A stretch of DNA of 64,000 bases from Symmachiella dynata (GCF_007747995.1 NZ_CP036276.1:4083001-4147000); one strand, 5' to 3'; shown: positions 8,829 through 19,801, numbered from the stretch's first letter. Notes: a model not told the origin generated them from the sequence alone. Made by a program: numbers and translations.

Positions 8829-9512
8829 ATGCTACACAACTTCAAGTTGGTCGGAACTTTAATCACAATCGCAGCAGTGACCGGCTGCTCCACTGAAAAT
8901 GCGAGCGATAAAGCGGAAACAGCAAGGCAAGCTTCTACTGAAGGAGCAGCCTATCTGACCACCACAGCACCCGGCTCCCCGTTGGACATCATTCCGATGC
9001 GCGAGAGCGTTGAAGGGGATGAGGACGTGGTGGTTGTCGGGCGCATCGGCGGCAGTCATGAACCTTGGGTCAATGGAATGGCCGCGTTTTCGATCGTTGA
9101 TCGTTCGTTGCCAGCCTGCACGGATATCCCGGGCGACAAATGCCCGACTCCCTGGGACTATTGCTGTGCGACCGACAAATTGCCCGGTTCCACGACCTTG
9201 GTAAAAATCGTGGACGACAAAGACCAGGTCATTTCCACAGATGCCCGCGAACTCCTGGGGCTGACGGAATTGCAGACCGTGATTGTAACCGGCAAAGCCA
9301 GCAAGGACGATGCCGGCAATGTGACGATCCTGGCCCGTAAGGTCTATGTCGACCCTGCCAATCCCGGTCAAGTCAAACGCGGCAATCCCGGAGAGACCCC
9401 AGAGCATGCACATGACCATGATCACGACCATGGACACGATCACGATCATGATAAAGAACATGACCACGACGACGACAAGGACGCGCATTCTGACACCAAA
9501 GGTGAGTCATGA
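8829..9512 (+). CDS. Lipoprotein with His/Asp-rich C-terminal tail
   Basis: 227 residues. It starts with a lipoprotein signal with lipobox VTGC (Cys20), so it is anchored to a membrane facing the periplasm. The central domain (about 60-180) has an OB-fold-like beta pattern (DVVVVGRIGG, LQTVIVTGKASKDDAGNVTILARKVYV) and a Cys cluster (ACTDIPGDKCPTPWDYCCATD). The last ~35 residues are a run of H-D and H-D-H repeats (HAHDHDHDHGHDHDHDKEHD), a likely metal-chelating tail. No formal family name is known to me. It overlaps the adaptor gene by 4 nt (ATGA), so expression is coupled. It could load metal onto the exporter or act as a metal sensor or store. Confidence 0.8.
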   Translation: MLHNFKLVGTLITIAAVTGCSTENASDKAETARQASTEGAAYLTTTAPGSPLDIIPMRESVEGDEDVVVVGRIGGSHEPWVNGMAAFSIVDRSLPACTDIPGDKCPTPWDYCCATDKLPGSTTLVKIVDDKDQVISTDARELLGLTELQTVIVTGKASKDDAGNVTILARKVYVDPANPGQVKRGNPGETPEHAHDHDHDHGHDHDHDKEHDHDDDKDAHSDTKGES

Positions 9513-11119
9513 GCACGACCTCAAAGGTCAATGTGAAAGAACTGGCCATTCAGCGTGACCAGGAGGATCGGCCGCGGATCGCGCCCAAGCGGCGGATCGT
9601 CTCCCGCGTGGTTTTGCCGGCGCTGATGATCGTCAGTTTTCTTTCGGTCTTGGCGTGGGCGGCGCGTGACGTCTACATGCCGCGAACGTCCGTCACAGTC
9701 ATTCCAGTGCGGATGAGTCTGTCGGAACTCCAGGCCCAAGGGACGCCGCTGTATAACGCGGCGGGCTGGGTTGAGCCGCGCCCCACGCCGACGCGCGTGG
9801 CGGCGTTGGCGTCGGGGGTGGTGGAAGAGTTACTTGTCGTGGAGGACCAGTTCGTCACCGCAGGTGAGCCGATTGCGCGCTTAGTCGATGACGATGCGAC
9901 TTTATCACTAGAGCAAGCCCAGGCGACGCTTGAATTGCGGAAAGCGGAGATTCAGGAAGCCGAGGCGGGTGTGGAGGCGGCGCGGGTTAATTTTGACATC
10001 CCCGCTCACCTCGAACTTCCCGTTGCCGAGGCGGAAGCTGCCTTGGCAGCCATTGAGACGGAACTATCCAATCTGCCACACCAAATCAAACAAGCGGAAG
10101 CGCGGCTGCGATTTGCCACCTATGATTTGAAAACCAAGCAAGCTCTCGGCGATGTCGCCACGCAAACAAGCATCGAACAAGCACAGAGCGAACAAGATGC
10201 TGCCGCAGCCGGCGTGGTGGAATTGACCAATCGACGCGCGGTGCTTGTCCAGCATCAGCGGGCACTGCGCCGACAAGTGGCGGCGGCCGCTAAGCGGTTG
10301 GAACTGAAGACCGATGAACAGCACGCATTCAAAGCGGCCAAAGCGCAACTCATGGCAGCCCGTTCTCGCTTAAAGCAAGCAGAGGTCGCTGTTGCCGAAG
10401 CGGAGTTGCGACTCGCACGCATGACAATTCACGCACCGGTCGAGGGGCGGATTCTCAATCTTGTCACACAACCGGGGTCGCATTTGATGGGCAGCGCCGG
10501 TTCGATGCAAGGAGAGGACCGCAGCACGGTCGTCAAAATGTATTCGCCCGACCAACTCCAGGTCCGCGTCGATGTGCGGTTTGAGGACCTGCCTAAGACT
10601 GGGCGGGGACAACCGGTGGAAATTCGTAGCCCCGCCATTGCGGAACCACTGACGGGGACAGTTTTGTTCCTGACAGGCTTTGCCAACATTCAGAAAAACA
10701 CCTTGGAGGTGAAAGTCAGCATCGAGAATCCGCCGGCGGTGTTGAAGCCGGAAATGCTGGTGGATGTCACATTTCTGGCGCCCGATACGGAAGCACCGGC
10801 TGAGGAAAACACCGAGGAGTATCGGCTCTTCATTCCCGGTGCACTCGTTGCGCAGGACGGCGAAGCAAGCTTTGTTTGGGTGGCTGATGTTGCCAATCAG
10901 GTCGCACGACGACAGCCAGTGACGGTCAGCGATCAAGCGTCCGGCACGTTCATCGAAGTCACGGGTGGGCTTACCGCTGCCAGTCGTATCATTGCCTCGG
11001 GCTACGAAGAATTGAATGACGGCGACCGAATCCGGATTACCGACGAGGCAAACATTTTTGACGAAGAGACAACCTCTGCCTCCCACCCCCAACGTTTTCC
11101 GGACAAGGCACACAATTAA
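9509..11119 (+). CDS. HlyD/MacA-type periplasmic adaptor protein
   Basis: 536 residues. The N-terminus carries one TM anchor (about 30-52, [17 protein letters not shown]). A biotinyl-lipoyl-like half ([40 protein letters not shown]) is followed by a long alpha-helical hairpin rich in A, E, Q and L (about 130-300), then the second lipoyl half ([13 protein letters not shown]) and beta-barrel domains. This is the membrane-fusion protein of a tripartite or MacAB-like pump and links the inner-membrane permease to the outside. Its ATG overlaps the stop of the lipoprotein gene (9509-9512). The usual outer-membrane TolC-like partner is not in the window. Confidence 0.9.
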   Translation: MSTTSKVNVKELAIQRDQEDRPRIAPKRRIVSRVVLPALMIVSFLSVLAWAARDVYMPRTSVTVIPVRMSLSELQAQGTPLYNAAGWVEPRPTPTRVAALASGVVEELLVVEDQFVTAGEPIARLVDDDATLSLEQAQATLELRKAEIQEAEAGVEAARVNFDIPAHLELPVAEAEAALAAIETELSNLPHQIKQAEARLRFATYDLKTKQALGDVATQTSIEQAQSEQDAAAAGVVELTNRRAVLVQHQRALRRQVAAAAKRLELKTDEQHAFKAAKAQLMAARSRLKQAEVAVAEAELRLARMTIHAPVEGRILNLVTQPGSHLMGSAGSMQGEDRSTVVKMYSPDQLQVRVDVRFEDLPKTGRGQPVEIRSPAIAEPLTGTVLFLTGFANIQKNTLEVKVSIENPPAVLKPEMLVDVTFLAPDTEAPAEENTEEYRLFIPGALVAQDGEASFVWVADVANQVARRQPVTVSDQASGTFIEVTGGLTAASRIIASGYEELNDGDRIRITDEANIFDEETTSASHPQRFPDKAHN

Positions 11120-11136
11120 CAGCGAGGAACTTTCGC

Positions 11137-11850
11137 ATGTCGCTTATCCATATTAAGCAGGTCAGCAAATTCTTCCACAAGGGAGATGAAAAGATCACGC
11201 CGCTGGACAACGCCGAGTTGCTGATTGAGCGCGGAGAATTCGTTTCGCTCATGGGAGCCAGCGGCACCGGTAAGTCGACCTTGCTGAACCTGATTGCCGG
11301 GATTGATCGGCCCACCTCCGGGCACATCATCGTGGACAACGTCGACATCACCGGGATGTCACGGACCAAGCTGGCGACGTGGCGGGCTCGTAATATTGGT
11401 TATGTGTTCCAGACGCACAACCTGATCCCGGTCCTAACGGCCTACGAAAATATCGAGCTCCCGTTGTTACTTTTGCCGATGAATCGATCCGAACGGCAGC
11501 GCCGCGTTGAACTCGCGTTAACGGCTGTCGATCTGTTGAACCGCGCCAATCATTATCCTCGCCAACTTTCCGGCGGTCAGGAACAGCGGGTGGGAATCGC
11601 CCGGGCGATTGTGACCGATCCCACGGTCGTTGTCGCGGACGAACCAACCGGCGATCTTGATTCTGAGACCTCGTCCCAGATTTTGGATTTATTGCAGCGG
11701 CTCAATGTCGAACTGGGAACCACGTTTCTCATGGCGACGCACGACTCCGAAGCTGCGGCAATGGCTGGACGTCAATTGAAACTCGACCGGGGGCAGCTCA
11801 TTGAAGTGGGTGAGCGCGCTATGGTCTCAGTGCATCCGGAGGCCTCCTGA
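11137..11850 (+). CDS. ABC transporter ATP-binding protein, MacB/LolD type
   Basis: 237 residues with every ABC ATPase motif: Walker [10 protein letters not shown] (40-48), Q-loop ([20 protein letters not shown], 91-110), signature LSGGQ (144-148), Walker B VVVADEP with catalytic Glu169, D-loop (TGDLD) and H-switch (MATHD). The short size and the sequence around the Q-loop place it with the MacB/LolD/FtsE group, which powers FtsX-type permeases rather than solute channels. The gene lies 17 nt after the adaptor and its stop overlaps the ATG of the second permease (TGATG at 11848-11852 region), so the set is one operon. Confidence 0.95.
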   Translation: MSLIHIKQVSKFFHKGDEKITPLDNAELLIERGEFVSLMGASGTGKSTLLNLIAGIDRPTSGHIIVDNVDITGMSRTKLATWRARNIGYVFQTHNLIPVLTAYENIELPLLLLPMNRSERQRRVELALTAVDLLNRANHYPRQLSGGQEQRVGIARAIVTDPTVVVADEPTGDLDSETSSQILDLLQRLNVELGTTFLMATHDSEAAAMAGRQLKLDRGQLIEVGERAMVSVHPEAS

Positions 11851-12989
11851 TGTTTAAGTTTGCACCGTATCTGTTTAAGACTTTGTGGCGGCATCGCGTG
11901 CGGACGCTGTTGACGGTCAGTGGATCGGCGGTCGCTCTGTTTGTGTTTTGTTTTGTCCTATCCGTTCAGCAAGGGCTTGAGCGACTCACACATCAAGACA
12001 ATTCGGTGCTGGTCGTGTTTCAGGCGAATAAATTTTGTCCCGCCACCAGCCATCTTCCGCAAGATTATGATCGTATCATCGAGGAAATGCCCGGCGTGCG
12101 GGATGTGCTGCCGATTCAAGTCTTCACGAACAATTGCCGCGCCAGCCTGGATGTCGTTGTCTTTTATGGAACCGAAGTTGAGAAAATCCGCAGGCTGAGG
12201 AATTTCGAACTTGTGACCGGCAGCTGGACGGATTTTGAAGGCCACCAAGACGCGGCCATCGTGGGACGCGCGTTGGCGACGCGGCGTGGTATTTCGGTGG
12301 GAGAGAAGTTTTCCATAGGCGATGTCACGGTGGCCGTTGCGGGGATCTATACCAGTGATAACCGAGCGGAAGAGGATTACGTCTACTGCCACCTCGATTT
12401 TCTACAACGGACGCACGGACTCGATCTGGTCGGCACCGTCACCCAGCAAGAAGTCTGGCTCGACAATTCCGCCGACCCCGACCAGACCGCCGTTGCCATC
12501 GATGCCCAATTGAAATCCGGGCAGATCGAGACCGACACACGAACCAAAGGCGCCTTCCAGTCGTCCAGCATCGCCGATCTTGTCCACCTGATCGATCTGT
12601 CCCATTACCTGGGTTGGGCCTGCCTCTTATTAATGGCGGTTTTGCTGGGAACGACCACGATCATGACCGTCGAAGATCGCATCGGAGAGCATGCGGTTCT
12701 GCAAACGTTGGGGTTTACGACATTTCGCGTCTTTCGACTGGTGATGTCCGAGGCGGTTCTACTCAGTGTCCTCGGCGGCTGCTTGGGCACCGCGTTGGCA
12801 ACCGTCTTCCTCTTCGAATCAGGACTGTCATTAGGAGCCGAGGCGGTGAGCATTGCGATTGTGCCGACATGGAACATGGCCATCTATGCAGCGATCACGT
12901 CGTGCGTAATCGGCATCATCGCCGGAATCGCCCCCGCCACCCACGCCGCCCGCGCGGACATCGTCACTTCGTTACGCATGGCGAGATAG
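11850..12989 (+). CDS. ABC transporter permease, FtsX/MacB family (second of two)
   Basis: 379 residues, same fold as the permease at 7630 but clearly diverged. TM1 is RTLLTVSGSAVALFVFCFVL; an extracytoplasmic domain covers about 45-265; TM2-4 are near YLGWACLLLMAVLLGTTTI, AVLLSVLGGCLGTALATVFL and MAIYAAITSCVIGIIAGIAP. The coupling loop HAVLQTLGFTTFRVFRLVMSEA is present. The extracytoplasmic part has Cys residues (ANKFCPATSH, TNNCRAS) that the first permease lacks. It ends only 16 nt from the convergent nitrate reductase gene. Confidence 0.9.
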   Translation: MFKFAPYLFKTLWRHRVRTLLTVSGSAVALFVFCFVLSVQQGLERLTHQDNSVLVVFQANKFCPATSHLPQDYDRIIEEMPGVRDVLPIQVFTNNCRASLDVVVFYGTEVEKIRRLRNFELVTGSWTDFEGHQDAAIVGRALATRRGISVGEKFSIGDVTVAVAGIYTSDNRAEEDYVYCHLDFLQRTHGLDLVGTVTQQEVWLDNSADPDQTAVAIDAQLKSGQIETDTRTKGAFQSSSIADLVHLIDLSHYLGWACLLLMAVLLGTTTIMTVEDRIGEHAVLQTLGFTTFRVFRLVMSEAVLLSVLGGCLGTALATVFLFESGLSLGAEAVSIAIVPTWNMAIYAAITSCVIGIIAGIAPATHAARADIVTSLRMAR

Positions 12990-13005
12990 CCGACAGATGC
13001 AATGT

Positions 13006-15228
13006 TCAAAACCCTTCGCGGCTGATGTTGACGGCGCAGGATTTGTAGGAGGGTTGCCGGGAATAGGGATCGAAGACCGGGTCGGTGAGGCGGTTGGTGG
13101 GTTCGTAGTGCATGGGGATGAACAATTGACCGGCCTTGATAGCGTGTGTCACCATCGCCTTGGCCCGCAGGCGCCCGCGTTGGGATTCGACGATGGTCCA
13201 TTCGCCCGGACGGATATTCAGCGCGCGGGCATCGGCGGGATTGATCTCGACGAACGGATTTTCCGGATACAATTTACGGAGCACCGCCGATTGGCGGGTG
13301 CGGGTTTGCGTGTGCCATTGGGCTACCGTTCCGCGCCCGGTCAGTAGAATAAAGGGATAACGGTGAGTCGGCTTTTCGGTGAGCGGTCGTGGATCCTCGA
13401 AGAGGAACTTGGCTTTGCCATCGGCATGAAAAAACTCCCCATCGGCGAACAACCGTCGCTCCCCAGCATTGTCAGCCCTCTTCTCCGGATAAGGCCATTG
13501 AATTCCCCCCGCCTTGTCGATCATTTCATAATCGTCGATTCCCGAAAAATCACACGGCGTTCCTCGCGAGCATTCCTTGAGCAATTGAAACACCGCCTCG
13601 GGGGACTCCCATTGCGCAAACATGTCTCCGCAGCCCCAGTACTCGGCGACGAGTTTGAAGATCGAAAAATCGGCGAGTGCTTGTCCCGGGGCGGGCCGCA
13701 GTTTTTTGACGAGTCCAATCCGCCGTTCGGAATTGATCTGCGTTCCTTCCTTTTCTCCCCAGCCGGCGGCGGGTAACACCAAATCAGCCATCTGGACGGT
13801 TTCGGTATTGCCGTACATATCTTGCACAACCAAAAAGTCGAGGCGATCTAAAATGTCGCGGCACTGGGTTTGGTTGATCCAGGAATGCGCCGGGTTGGTG
13901 CAAATCACCCACAGGCCTTTGATTTTCCCCCGCAATATGCCTTCGATGATTTCGTCGTACGCCCAACTGTTTTGGGTCGGGATCACCTCGCTATTGATGC
14001 CCAGTATGCCGGCAATTTTTTCGCGGTGCTCGGGATTGGCAAAGTCATGTCCGCCCAGCAAATTCGTAGTGTTTGAGAACAACCGCGAGCCCATCGCGTT
14101 GGCTTGTCCGGTAATAGAATTCGCCCCCGTGCCGGGCCGGCCGATGTTGCCGGTCATGAGTGCGAGATTAATAATCGCCTGCGCGGTGCGGACCCCTTGG
14201 TGGCTTTGATTGACTCCCATCGTCCACCAGAACGAGACCCGTTTTCCGTCGTGGATCAATTCGGCGAAACGCTGAATCTGTTGTTCCGACAACCCGCTTT
14301 CACGCGCGACACGCTCCAGCGAGAATTGTGCAACGTACTCTCGAAATTCCTGAAAGTCGTTTGTGTGCTGATCAATATAATCGTGGTCGACCCAATTGTT
14401 CTCGATCAGAATACGAGCAATGCCGTACAACAACGTCTGATCCGATTTGGGAGCCAATGGCAAATGCAGCGACGCATTCATCGCCGTTTCGGTCATGCGA
14501 GGATCGACGACGATGATTTCGGGGTCATGCGGATTGCGCATCACCCGCTCCCACATAATGGGATGCGCGATACAAATATTGCTGCCGATTAATACGATGA
14601 CATCCGATTCCTCAAAATCGGCATACGTATAAGGCGGGGCGTCGAAACCGAATGCCTGTTTGTAGGCGACGACGGCAGTGGCCATGCATTGCCGTGTATT
14701 GCCGTCTCCGTGCACAATCCCCATGCCGAATTTGGTCAGCGCGCCGAGCAGCGCCATTTCTTCTGTGGGAATTTGCCCGGTGCTGAGAAATGCGACCGAC
14801 TCCGCACCGTGCTGTTTTTGTATTCCTTGTAACCGCTCGACGAACGTCTGCATCGCCGTGTCCCAGGTGACCGGCTCTAACTTACCCGAAGCATTGCGCA
14901 ACATCGGAACCGTTGCGCGGTCCGGCGAATCGAGGACCGTCAGCGCTTCCCAACCTTTGGGACACGCCATGCCTAAGTTCACCGGATAGTCGGTGGTCGG
15001 CGTAAGTGCGACTGCGGTTCCTTCCTGCAGATGGACATTGAGCCCACAACCAGTCGAACAATAGCCGCAAACCATATTTGTCGTTGCATCGGGCAGTTGC
15101 CGAGCGGGAACTTTTCCCAGCCCAAACTCGCCCGGCTTCAACAGCAATTCCCGCGTGAGCGGGCCGGTGCGTTGATGTAATAACGATTGCAACTGGTCCA
15201 TCCGTGTCGGATCGGCGGTGGTACTCAT
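13006..15228 (-). CDS. narB: Molybdopterin assimilatory nitrate reductase, catalytic subunit
   Basis: 740 residues of the NarB/NasA/NapA group, reducing nitrate to nitrite at a Mo-bis-MGD centre. A [4Fe-4S] site is formed by Cys54, Cys57, Cys61 (CGYCSTGCG) and Cys89, with the conserved Lys91 (ACPKGW) in the electron path. The likely Mo ligand is Cys181 in [11 protein letters not shown], as in periplasmic and assimilatory enzymes rather than the Asp of membrane Nar. The C-terminal molybdopterin-binding domain ([34 protein letters not shown]) is complete. There is no Tat signal, so the enzyme is cytoplasmic, and no C-terminal BFD-type [2Fe-2S] domain. The start overlaps the stop of the Fe-S/anchor gene by 4 nt (15225-15228), which points to that protein as electron donor. 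Confidence 0.9.
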   Translation of the reverse strand: MSTTADPTRMDQLQSLLHQRTGPLTRELLLKPGEFGLGKVPARQLPDATTNMVCGYCSTGCGLNVHLQEGTAVALTPTTDYPVNLGMACPKGWEALTVLDSPDRATVPMLRNASGKLEPVTWDTAMQTFVERLQGIQKQHGAESVAFLSTGQIPTEEMALLGALTKFGMGIVHGDGNTRQCMATAVVAYKQAFGFDAPPYTYADFEESDVIVLIGSNICIAHPIMWERVMRNPHDPEIIVVDPRMTETAMNASLHLPLAPKSDQTLLYGIARILIENNWVDHDYIDQHTNDFQEFREYVAQFSLERVARESGLSEQQIQRFAELIHDGKRVSFWWTMGVNQSHQGVRTAQAIINLALMTGNIGRPGTGANSITGQANAMGSRLFSNTTNLLGGHDFANPEHREKIAGILGINSEVIPTQNSWAYDEIIEGILRGKIKGLWVICTNPAHSWINQTQCRDILDRLDFLVVQDMYGNTETVQMADLVLPAAGWGEKEGTQINSERRIGLVKKLRPAPGQALADFSIFKLVAEYWGCGDMFAQWESPEAVFQLLKECSRGTPCDFSGIDDYEMIDKAGGIQWPYPEKRADNAGERRLFADGEFFHADGKAKFLFEDPRPLTEKPTHRYPFILLTGRGTVAQWHTQTRTRQSAVLRKLYPENPFVEINPADARALNIRPGEWTIVESQRGRLRAKAMVTHAIKAGQLFIPMHYEPTNRLTDPVFDPYSRQPSYKSCAVNISREGF

Positions 15229-16970
15229 GAGCGCAGCCCTCCCGGCATGCGTGGTGCGGAGACCGCGGCGAAATACTGGTAGCGTTCCAGCAGTTCCCCC
15301 GCCAAACAGGCGACGAATAGCATGACGACAATAATAATCGTGGCGACTTCGGAGGTCCGCTGTTGCGACATTAAAAACACGGGCATCACGACGCCGCCCA
15401 GGACCCCCAAGGCAAACCGCGCAAACGTCTGATTCGAGAGTGGCCCGACGAGCAGTTGCGCAGACCGTTTCAACGGACTCACCCGTCGTGCTGCCAGATG
15501 GCTCAGCATCGACAATTCAAACACGAATTTACAACCACTGGTGACAATCAACGCCTGTAGCAAGGTATCGCCCACGTCGCGCGACAACTGCTGTGCGGCC
15601 GGATTGTTGAAGACTGCGCCCAACAACAAAATCGACAACCACGTGGCGGCGATCCCTAATATTGCAGAGGTCAGATAAAATTTGGTCACGGTCTGTGTAA
15701 AACTCCAGAATTCGCGTTTTGTGAAGACGTAAATCATGACCGAACAGAAGACTGCCACAACACCAATAGCCGCGACTCCCCAACTCAAAGACACAACGAC
15801 AGCATCAGGAATGCCGGGAATCCAAGCCGCAGCGGCGTAAACGCATGCAGCTCCGGCGAAGACCCCGAATGCTACGATTTCACGACTCAGCCAGGAATGC
15901 TTTAAGCCGACGATAGCGCGAAACGCGTATTGTGGCCGCCCCAGGTGAAAGGTGCTGGCGGTCAGCGCCAACAAACCAAAGCCGAGGGCACTCGCCGCGT
16001 GCAATTGCCGAAAGGCAATCATGTCGTTGGCGTCCAAGCGGGTTTCCAGAACGCTCCCAACCACAAATGCCCCAACGGACAATTGTGTGAGGACCAACAT
16101 CACAATTAACGGCCAGTGTGGATGCTGCGGATTGGTGGCGTAATAATCGGCGGGCAACATGTTGCGGGGATAGACGCGCGATGTCTTATAGCGCGTTGTG
16201 GGCAAGGTAATGTGGGGTTCGGGAGCGGCGGGCAGGAAGTTGTCTGCTTCGGAATCTTCGATCACCTGCTGAACGTCGACGACCGTGATGGCGATTGCCT
16301 CGTGCGGACAGGCTTGCACGCACGCGGGAGCTTCTCCATCGGCCAACCGATCGCTACACATGTCACACTTGCGGACGATTCCCTTACCGCTGTGGTATTT
16401 GGGAACGTCATAGGGACAGGCCAACGTGCAGTATTGACAGCCAAAACATTGATCATCGAGATGTTTGACGATCCCCGTTTCTGGGTCTTTCTCGTAGGCA
16501 TCGACCGGGCAGGCGGACATGCAAGCCGGTTCGAGGCAGTGGTGACAGGCGGTGGTCACGTGCTGCATCATCGGGTTGGCAGCCGTCCCCCCCACCAGCA
16601 ATCCGACGTCGCGCCACGCTTCCTCTTCATCCAAACCGTTAAGTGTATGACAGGCGGTGACACAGGCTTTGCAGCCCGAACAGCGATCGAGATCGACTTC
16701 GAAGGCGTACTGTTGTCCCGGACCGGGGGCGGAGGTGGGCACGAGTTTCGAATAATAGCGGGACTGTGCAGGCAGGCCACCCAGATCATGGGCGCGGGAA
16801 AATTGCTCCACAGCGGTCATTTGTTGTTGATCGTTCAATAGACGTTCGATCAACGTGGGACCGTCTGGAGGGACGCCCAGTATGGGGAGCGAGGAGTCTG
16901 TGCCCCCATCGGCAACGCTGGTTGGGTTGCCGTTTTTTTTGTGCAGGGTGTCCATGATTCCGTCCGTCAA
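15225..16970 (-). CDS. Fusion of DmsB-like four-cluster ferredoxin and DmsC-like membrane anchor
   Basis: 581 residues. Residues about 70-220 are a DmsB/NrfC-type domain with four [4Fe-4S] Cys groups: [35 protein letters not shown], and CDMC paired with CVQACP. Residues about 280-570 are a DmsC-like anchor with about eight TM helices ([40 protein letters not shown], and others). Together they form a quinol-oxidising electron-transfer subunit, which in the usual enzyme is two proteins. It sits between the nitrite reductase and nitrate reductase genes and overlaps both by 4 nt, so it probably feeds the nitrate reductase from the quinone pool. An ATG at 16955 is an alternative start. Confidence 0.88.
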   Translation of the reverse strand: MTDGIMDTLHKKNGNPTSVADGGTDSSLPILGVPPDGPTLIERLLNDQQQMTAVEQFSRAHDLGGLPAQSRYYSKLVPTSAPGPGQQYAFEVDLDRCSGCKACVTACHTLNGLDEEEAWRDVGLLVGGTAANPMMQHVTTACHHCLEPACMSACPVDAYEKDPETGIVKHLDDQCFGCQYCTLACPYDVPKYHSGKGIVRKCDMCSDRLADGEAPACVQACPHEAIAITVVDVQQVIEDSEADNFLPAAPEPHITLPTTRYKTSRVYPRNMLPADYYATNPQHPHWPLIVMLVLTQLSVGAFVVGSVLETRLDANDMIAFRQLHAASALGFGLLALTASTFHLGRPQYAFRAIVGLKHSWLSREIVAFGVFAGAACVYAAAAWIPGIPDAVVVSLSWGVAAIGVVAVFCSVMIYVFTKREFWSFTQTVTKFYLTSAILGIAATWLSILLLGAVFNNPAAQQLSRDVGDTLLQALIVTSGCKFVFELSMLSHLAARRVSPLKRSAQLLVGPLSNQTFARFALGVLGGVVMPVFLMSQQRTSEVATIIIVVMLFVACLAGELLERYQYFAAVSAPRMPGGLRS

Positions 16971-19801
16971 ACCGTCGCAGGTGCCGGGGTCGCGTGAAAC
17001 TGTTCGGTATGCACCCGGTCCTCAGGCACACCCGCCTCGGTCAGCGCAGCCCGCAACTCATCCATAAACTCGTTTGGCCCACACAAGAAGTAGCGACTTC
17101 CCGCTACGTTCGAAACGAATCGTTGCACACGTTCAAAATCAATACGCCCCACTTCACCGGTCCAAGAATCATCAGGCTGTGTGAGCGAAACGACATATTG
17201 AAACGCCCCGCCATCCGTTACCAGGCTACGACATTCCTCGTGAAAGATGATGTCGGATTGGGTACGTGCCCCGTATAACAGGGTGCACGGATTGGAGCGG
17301 CCGGTGTCCTTCAAAAACCGCGTGATCGCCATCATGGGGGTGATTCCGCTACCGGCGGAGATCAAAACCAACGGCTCCCGGTGACGGTCCGGATCAAAGC
17401 AAAAGCCCCCCAACGCTCCCTTAATGCGAAGCTTGCTACCCGGCTGTATGTTTTCAAATAAGTAGTTGGTGGCAATTCCGTCGGGATTCAACTTAACGGT
17501 CAGATCGATGTGCTGACTGTCTGTCGGTGAAGAGCTAATCGTGAAACTGCGCCACAGTTCCCCCTCTTCGACTGGTATGCAGACCTGTGCGAATTTGCCG
17601 GGGAAATCCTGCGGCAGGACCGTTTGCGAGTTGTCCAAACGAAAGGTACGGACGTTGGGAGTTTCGGCGATGACATCCAACACACGTAGAGAAACTTCAG
17701 CCGCTTTGACCGCTGTCGCCGGCGACAGGTCCGGTATATCAATCCCCCCCGCATTGCTCGCTGTTTTAATAAATACGTCGCCCCCTTCAATCAAAGTCTC
17801 GTACGTTTTGATGGTATGGCCAGCGGGGGTCACACTGCATCCGGTACAGACGTCAAACTCCCATTGATGCCAAGGGCAGGTGACGACCCCGTCGGTGACT
17901 TCGCCCTCGGCTAGTGGTGCCCCTTCGTGAGGACACGCGGCATCGGTGCAGGTGATTTTGCCATCGACTTCAAATAGTGCGTACTCGCGCCCTTGGACTT
18001 CGACCGTAAGGCTTCCGGCAGCTGACAGTTTTTCCAACTTGGCGGCAAAGTTGAATCCATCGGAACGCACCGGTGATGGATCCCGCGCTTCCACTACGGT
18101 TTCGGTTGGCGAAGTCTCATTGTCTAAGCGGGCGAAATGACGCCGCAATCCCGCACAGCTGGGGCAAAAGACCGGCGGGTCTTCACCGATGTGGCGATGA
18201 TCACAGCTTTCGCACAACCAGACCGGCGGTTGATACTCCTCATCACCAACCTTGTCCGCTTTGGCGGCTTGAAGTTTCTCGCGCCAATACGCACTGAATG
18301 TCTGTCCCGGCTTGTGCAACAGGTAATATTCTCCGACAACGTCTTCAATCAGCGTCGGCAACTGGTCGACATCGACGCCCAATCGATAGGGCATGCCCAT
18401 GTGGACCTGTCCGGCAATTCCTCCGCCAAGAAACACGTCGAAGCCTTCGCGGGTGCCGATCAACCGTCGTACGCGGACCCCTTTGAGTCCGATGTCGGCC
18501 GTAAAATGTTGAGCGCAACTCGACGGGCAACCGCTCATGTGAATGCGAATACCGTGCAGTTTGAGAGCGCGTTTTCGCAACTTTTCGACCAGTTGCAACA
18601 TCTGCCCTTTGGTTTCGGTCACAGCAATGTTGCAGAACTGGCTTCCCGTGCAGGCCATGGTGTTTAGGTCAAACGGGTCGGCATGCACGCCGAGCCCCAA
18701 AGCCGCCGCATCGGTTGCCGCCGCATCCTTAAACCCCGAAGGGATGTTGATCACGGCGATCCCCTGCTCGTGCGTCACCCGCAGTTGGCCATCGCCCCAT
18801 TTTTTACTGAGGCGGCCCAGTCCTTCGAGTTGTTGCCACGTCATGCGGCCCAACGGAACCGAGAGTCCCATTGTCCACAATTTTGGATTTGTTTGGCGAA
18901 ACCAGCCCACCAGTTCGTCGTGACTGGACGCGGGAGTCGGTTCGCTGATTCCCGGTTGCAAAGGAAACGGCAGCGTCTCCTCCAACCATTGCAGCACCCC
19001 GCTGACACCAATTTCGTCGACGAGAAACCGAAAGCGCGCCGCATTGCGTTTGACCCGCGAGCCTTTCGCACGAAATAGATCCAATATCGACCGCGTCACA
19101 TCGACAACCTGTTCCGGATAGATCAGCACCGGCAAGTGCGACGCTAAGCGGGGGTTTTGTCCCTGGGTGCCGCCGATGAGCGGCTGAAAGACTACTTCGC
19201 CATCGTCGTTGTGCGTTGCCAGAAAGCTAATGTCCTGCGTCCAAAAATGCGCCGAATGTTGATCGGTACCGTTGAGACAAATATTCATCTTCCGCGGCAG
19301 GTCAGAATATTCACGGCTATCAACAAACAGTGCCGTGACGTCGTGGCACAGTTGCCGCGTGTCGATCAGTTCGTCAGGAATCAATCCGCTAAAAGGATGC
19401 GCGAACACATTGCGGATGTTATCGTGCCCTGTTTGTTTGGAAGTGACACCCACCTTGTCCAGCCGAGCGGCAAATTTGGGAAGATGCTCAATTTCCAGCC
19501 CTTGCACTTGAACATTCGCGCGGGTTGTGACATCGACAATTCCATGCCCATATTCATAGGCCAAGTGCGCGATTTCTCGTGCCTGTTCGGCGTTCATTTC
19601 CCCGGCAGTAATCCGGATCCGGTTCATGTACCGGCCTGAACCGTCCCGTTTCCGGTAGAAGAAGCCGTACCATTTCATGCGTTCCAAATCAGGTTGGGGG
19701 ATCTCCTTCATGGGCGTGCGGGTGGCGGCGTATTTCTCACAGTCCTCCCAGACCTCGAACGAATGTTTTTCCGCTTTCCAATCTTCAACAGGGTTGGCCA
19801 T
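16967..19801 (-). CDS. nirA: Nitrite reductase fused to rubredoxin-like, Rieske and ferredoxin-reductase domains
   Basis: 944 residues from the ATG at 19801 (MANPVEDWKAEKHSFE); a longer frame starts at 19855 but lacks support. Residues 1-510 are a ferredoxin-type nitrite/sulfite reductase with two half-domains and the siroheme-[4Fe-4S] ligands Cys384, Cys390, Cys425 and Cys429 (CTGSQFC, CPSSC). Residues 530-549 carry two CxxC pairs (CESC, CPSC), a rubredoxin-like iron site. Residues ~598-685 are a Rieske domain with CPH (623-625) and CPWH (642-645). Residues ~703-944 are an FAD/NAD(P)H oxidoreductase (RSFTISSSP, GSGITPMM, CGPNEFM). The chain could pass electrons from NAD(P)H to nitrite in one polypeptide and form ammonium. 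It lies 61 nt from the transporter gene in the operon. Confidence 0.92.
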   Translation of the reverse strand: MANPVEDWKAEKHSFEVWEDCEKYAATRTPMKEIPQPDLERMKWYGFFYRKRDGSGRYMNRIRITAGEMNAEQAREIAHLAYEYGHGIVDVTTRANVQVQGLEIEHLPKFAARLDKVGVTSKQTGHDNIRNVFAHPFSGLIPDELIDTRQLCHDVTALFVDSREYSDLPRKMNICLNGTDQHSAHFWTQDISFLATHNDDGEVVFQPLIGGTQGQNPRLASHLPVLIYPEQVVDVTRSILDLFRAKGSRVKRNAARFRFLVDEIGVSGVLQWLEETLPFPLQPGISEPTPASSHDELVGWFRQTNPKLWTMGLSVPLGRMTWQQLEGLGRLSKKWGDGQLRVTHEQGIAVINIPSGFKDAAATDAAALGLGVHADPFDLNTMACTGSQFCNIAVTETKGQMLQLVEKLRKRALKLHGIRIHMSGCPSSCAQHFTADIGLKGVRVRRLIGTREGFDVFLGGGIAGQVHMGMPYRLGVDVDQLPTLIEDVVGEYYLLHKPGQTFSAYWREKLQAAKADKVGDEEYQPPVWLCESCDHRHIGEDPPVFCPSCAGLRRHFARLDNETSPTETVVEARDPSPVRSDGFNFAAKLEKLSAAGSLTVEVQGREYALFEVDGKITCTDAACPHEGAPLAEGEVTDGVVTCPWHQWEFDVCTGCSVTPAGHTIKTYETLIEGGDVFIKTASNAGGIDIPDLSPATAVKAAEVSLRVLDVIAETPNVRTFRLDNSQTVLPQDFPGKFAQVCIPVEEGELWRSFTISSSPTDSQHIDLTVKLNPDGIATNYLFENIQPGSKLRIKGALGGFCFDPDRHREPLVLISAGSGITPMMAITRFLKDTGRSNPCTLLYGARTQSDIIFHEECRSLVTDGGAFQYVVSLTQPDDSWTGEVGRIDFERVQRFVSNVAGSRYFLCGPNEFMDELRAALTEAGVPEDRVHTEQFHATPAPATV

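Noticed and set aside
10370-11113. 247-codon minus-strand frame opposite the HlyD-type adaptor
   Set aside because: Shadow of the adaptor gene, with no domain and no start signal.
16116-16841. 241-codon open frame antisense to the Fe-S/anchor gene
   Set aside because: It lies wholly opposite a well-supported gene with four Fe-S motifs and has no recognisable domain; it arises from the base composition.
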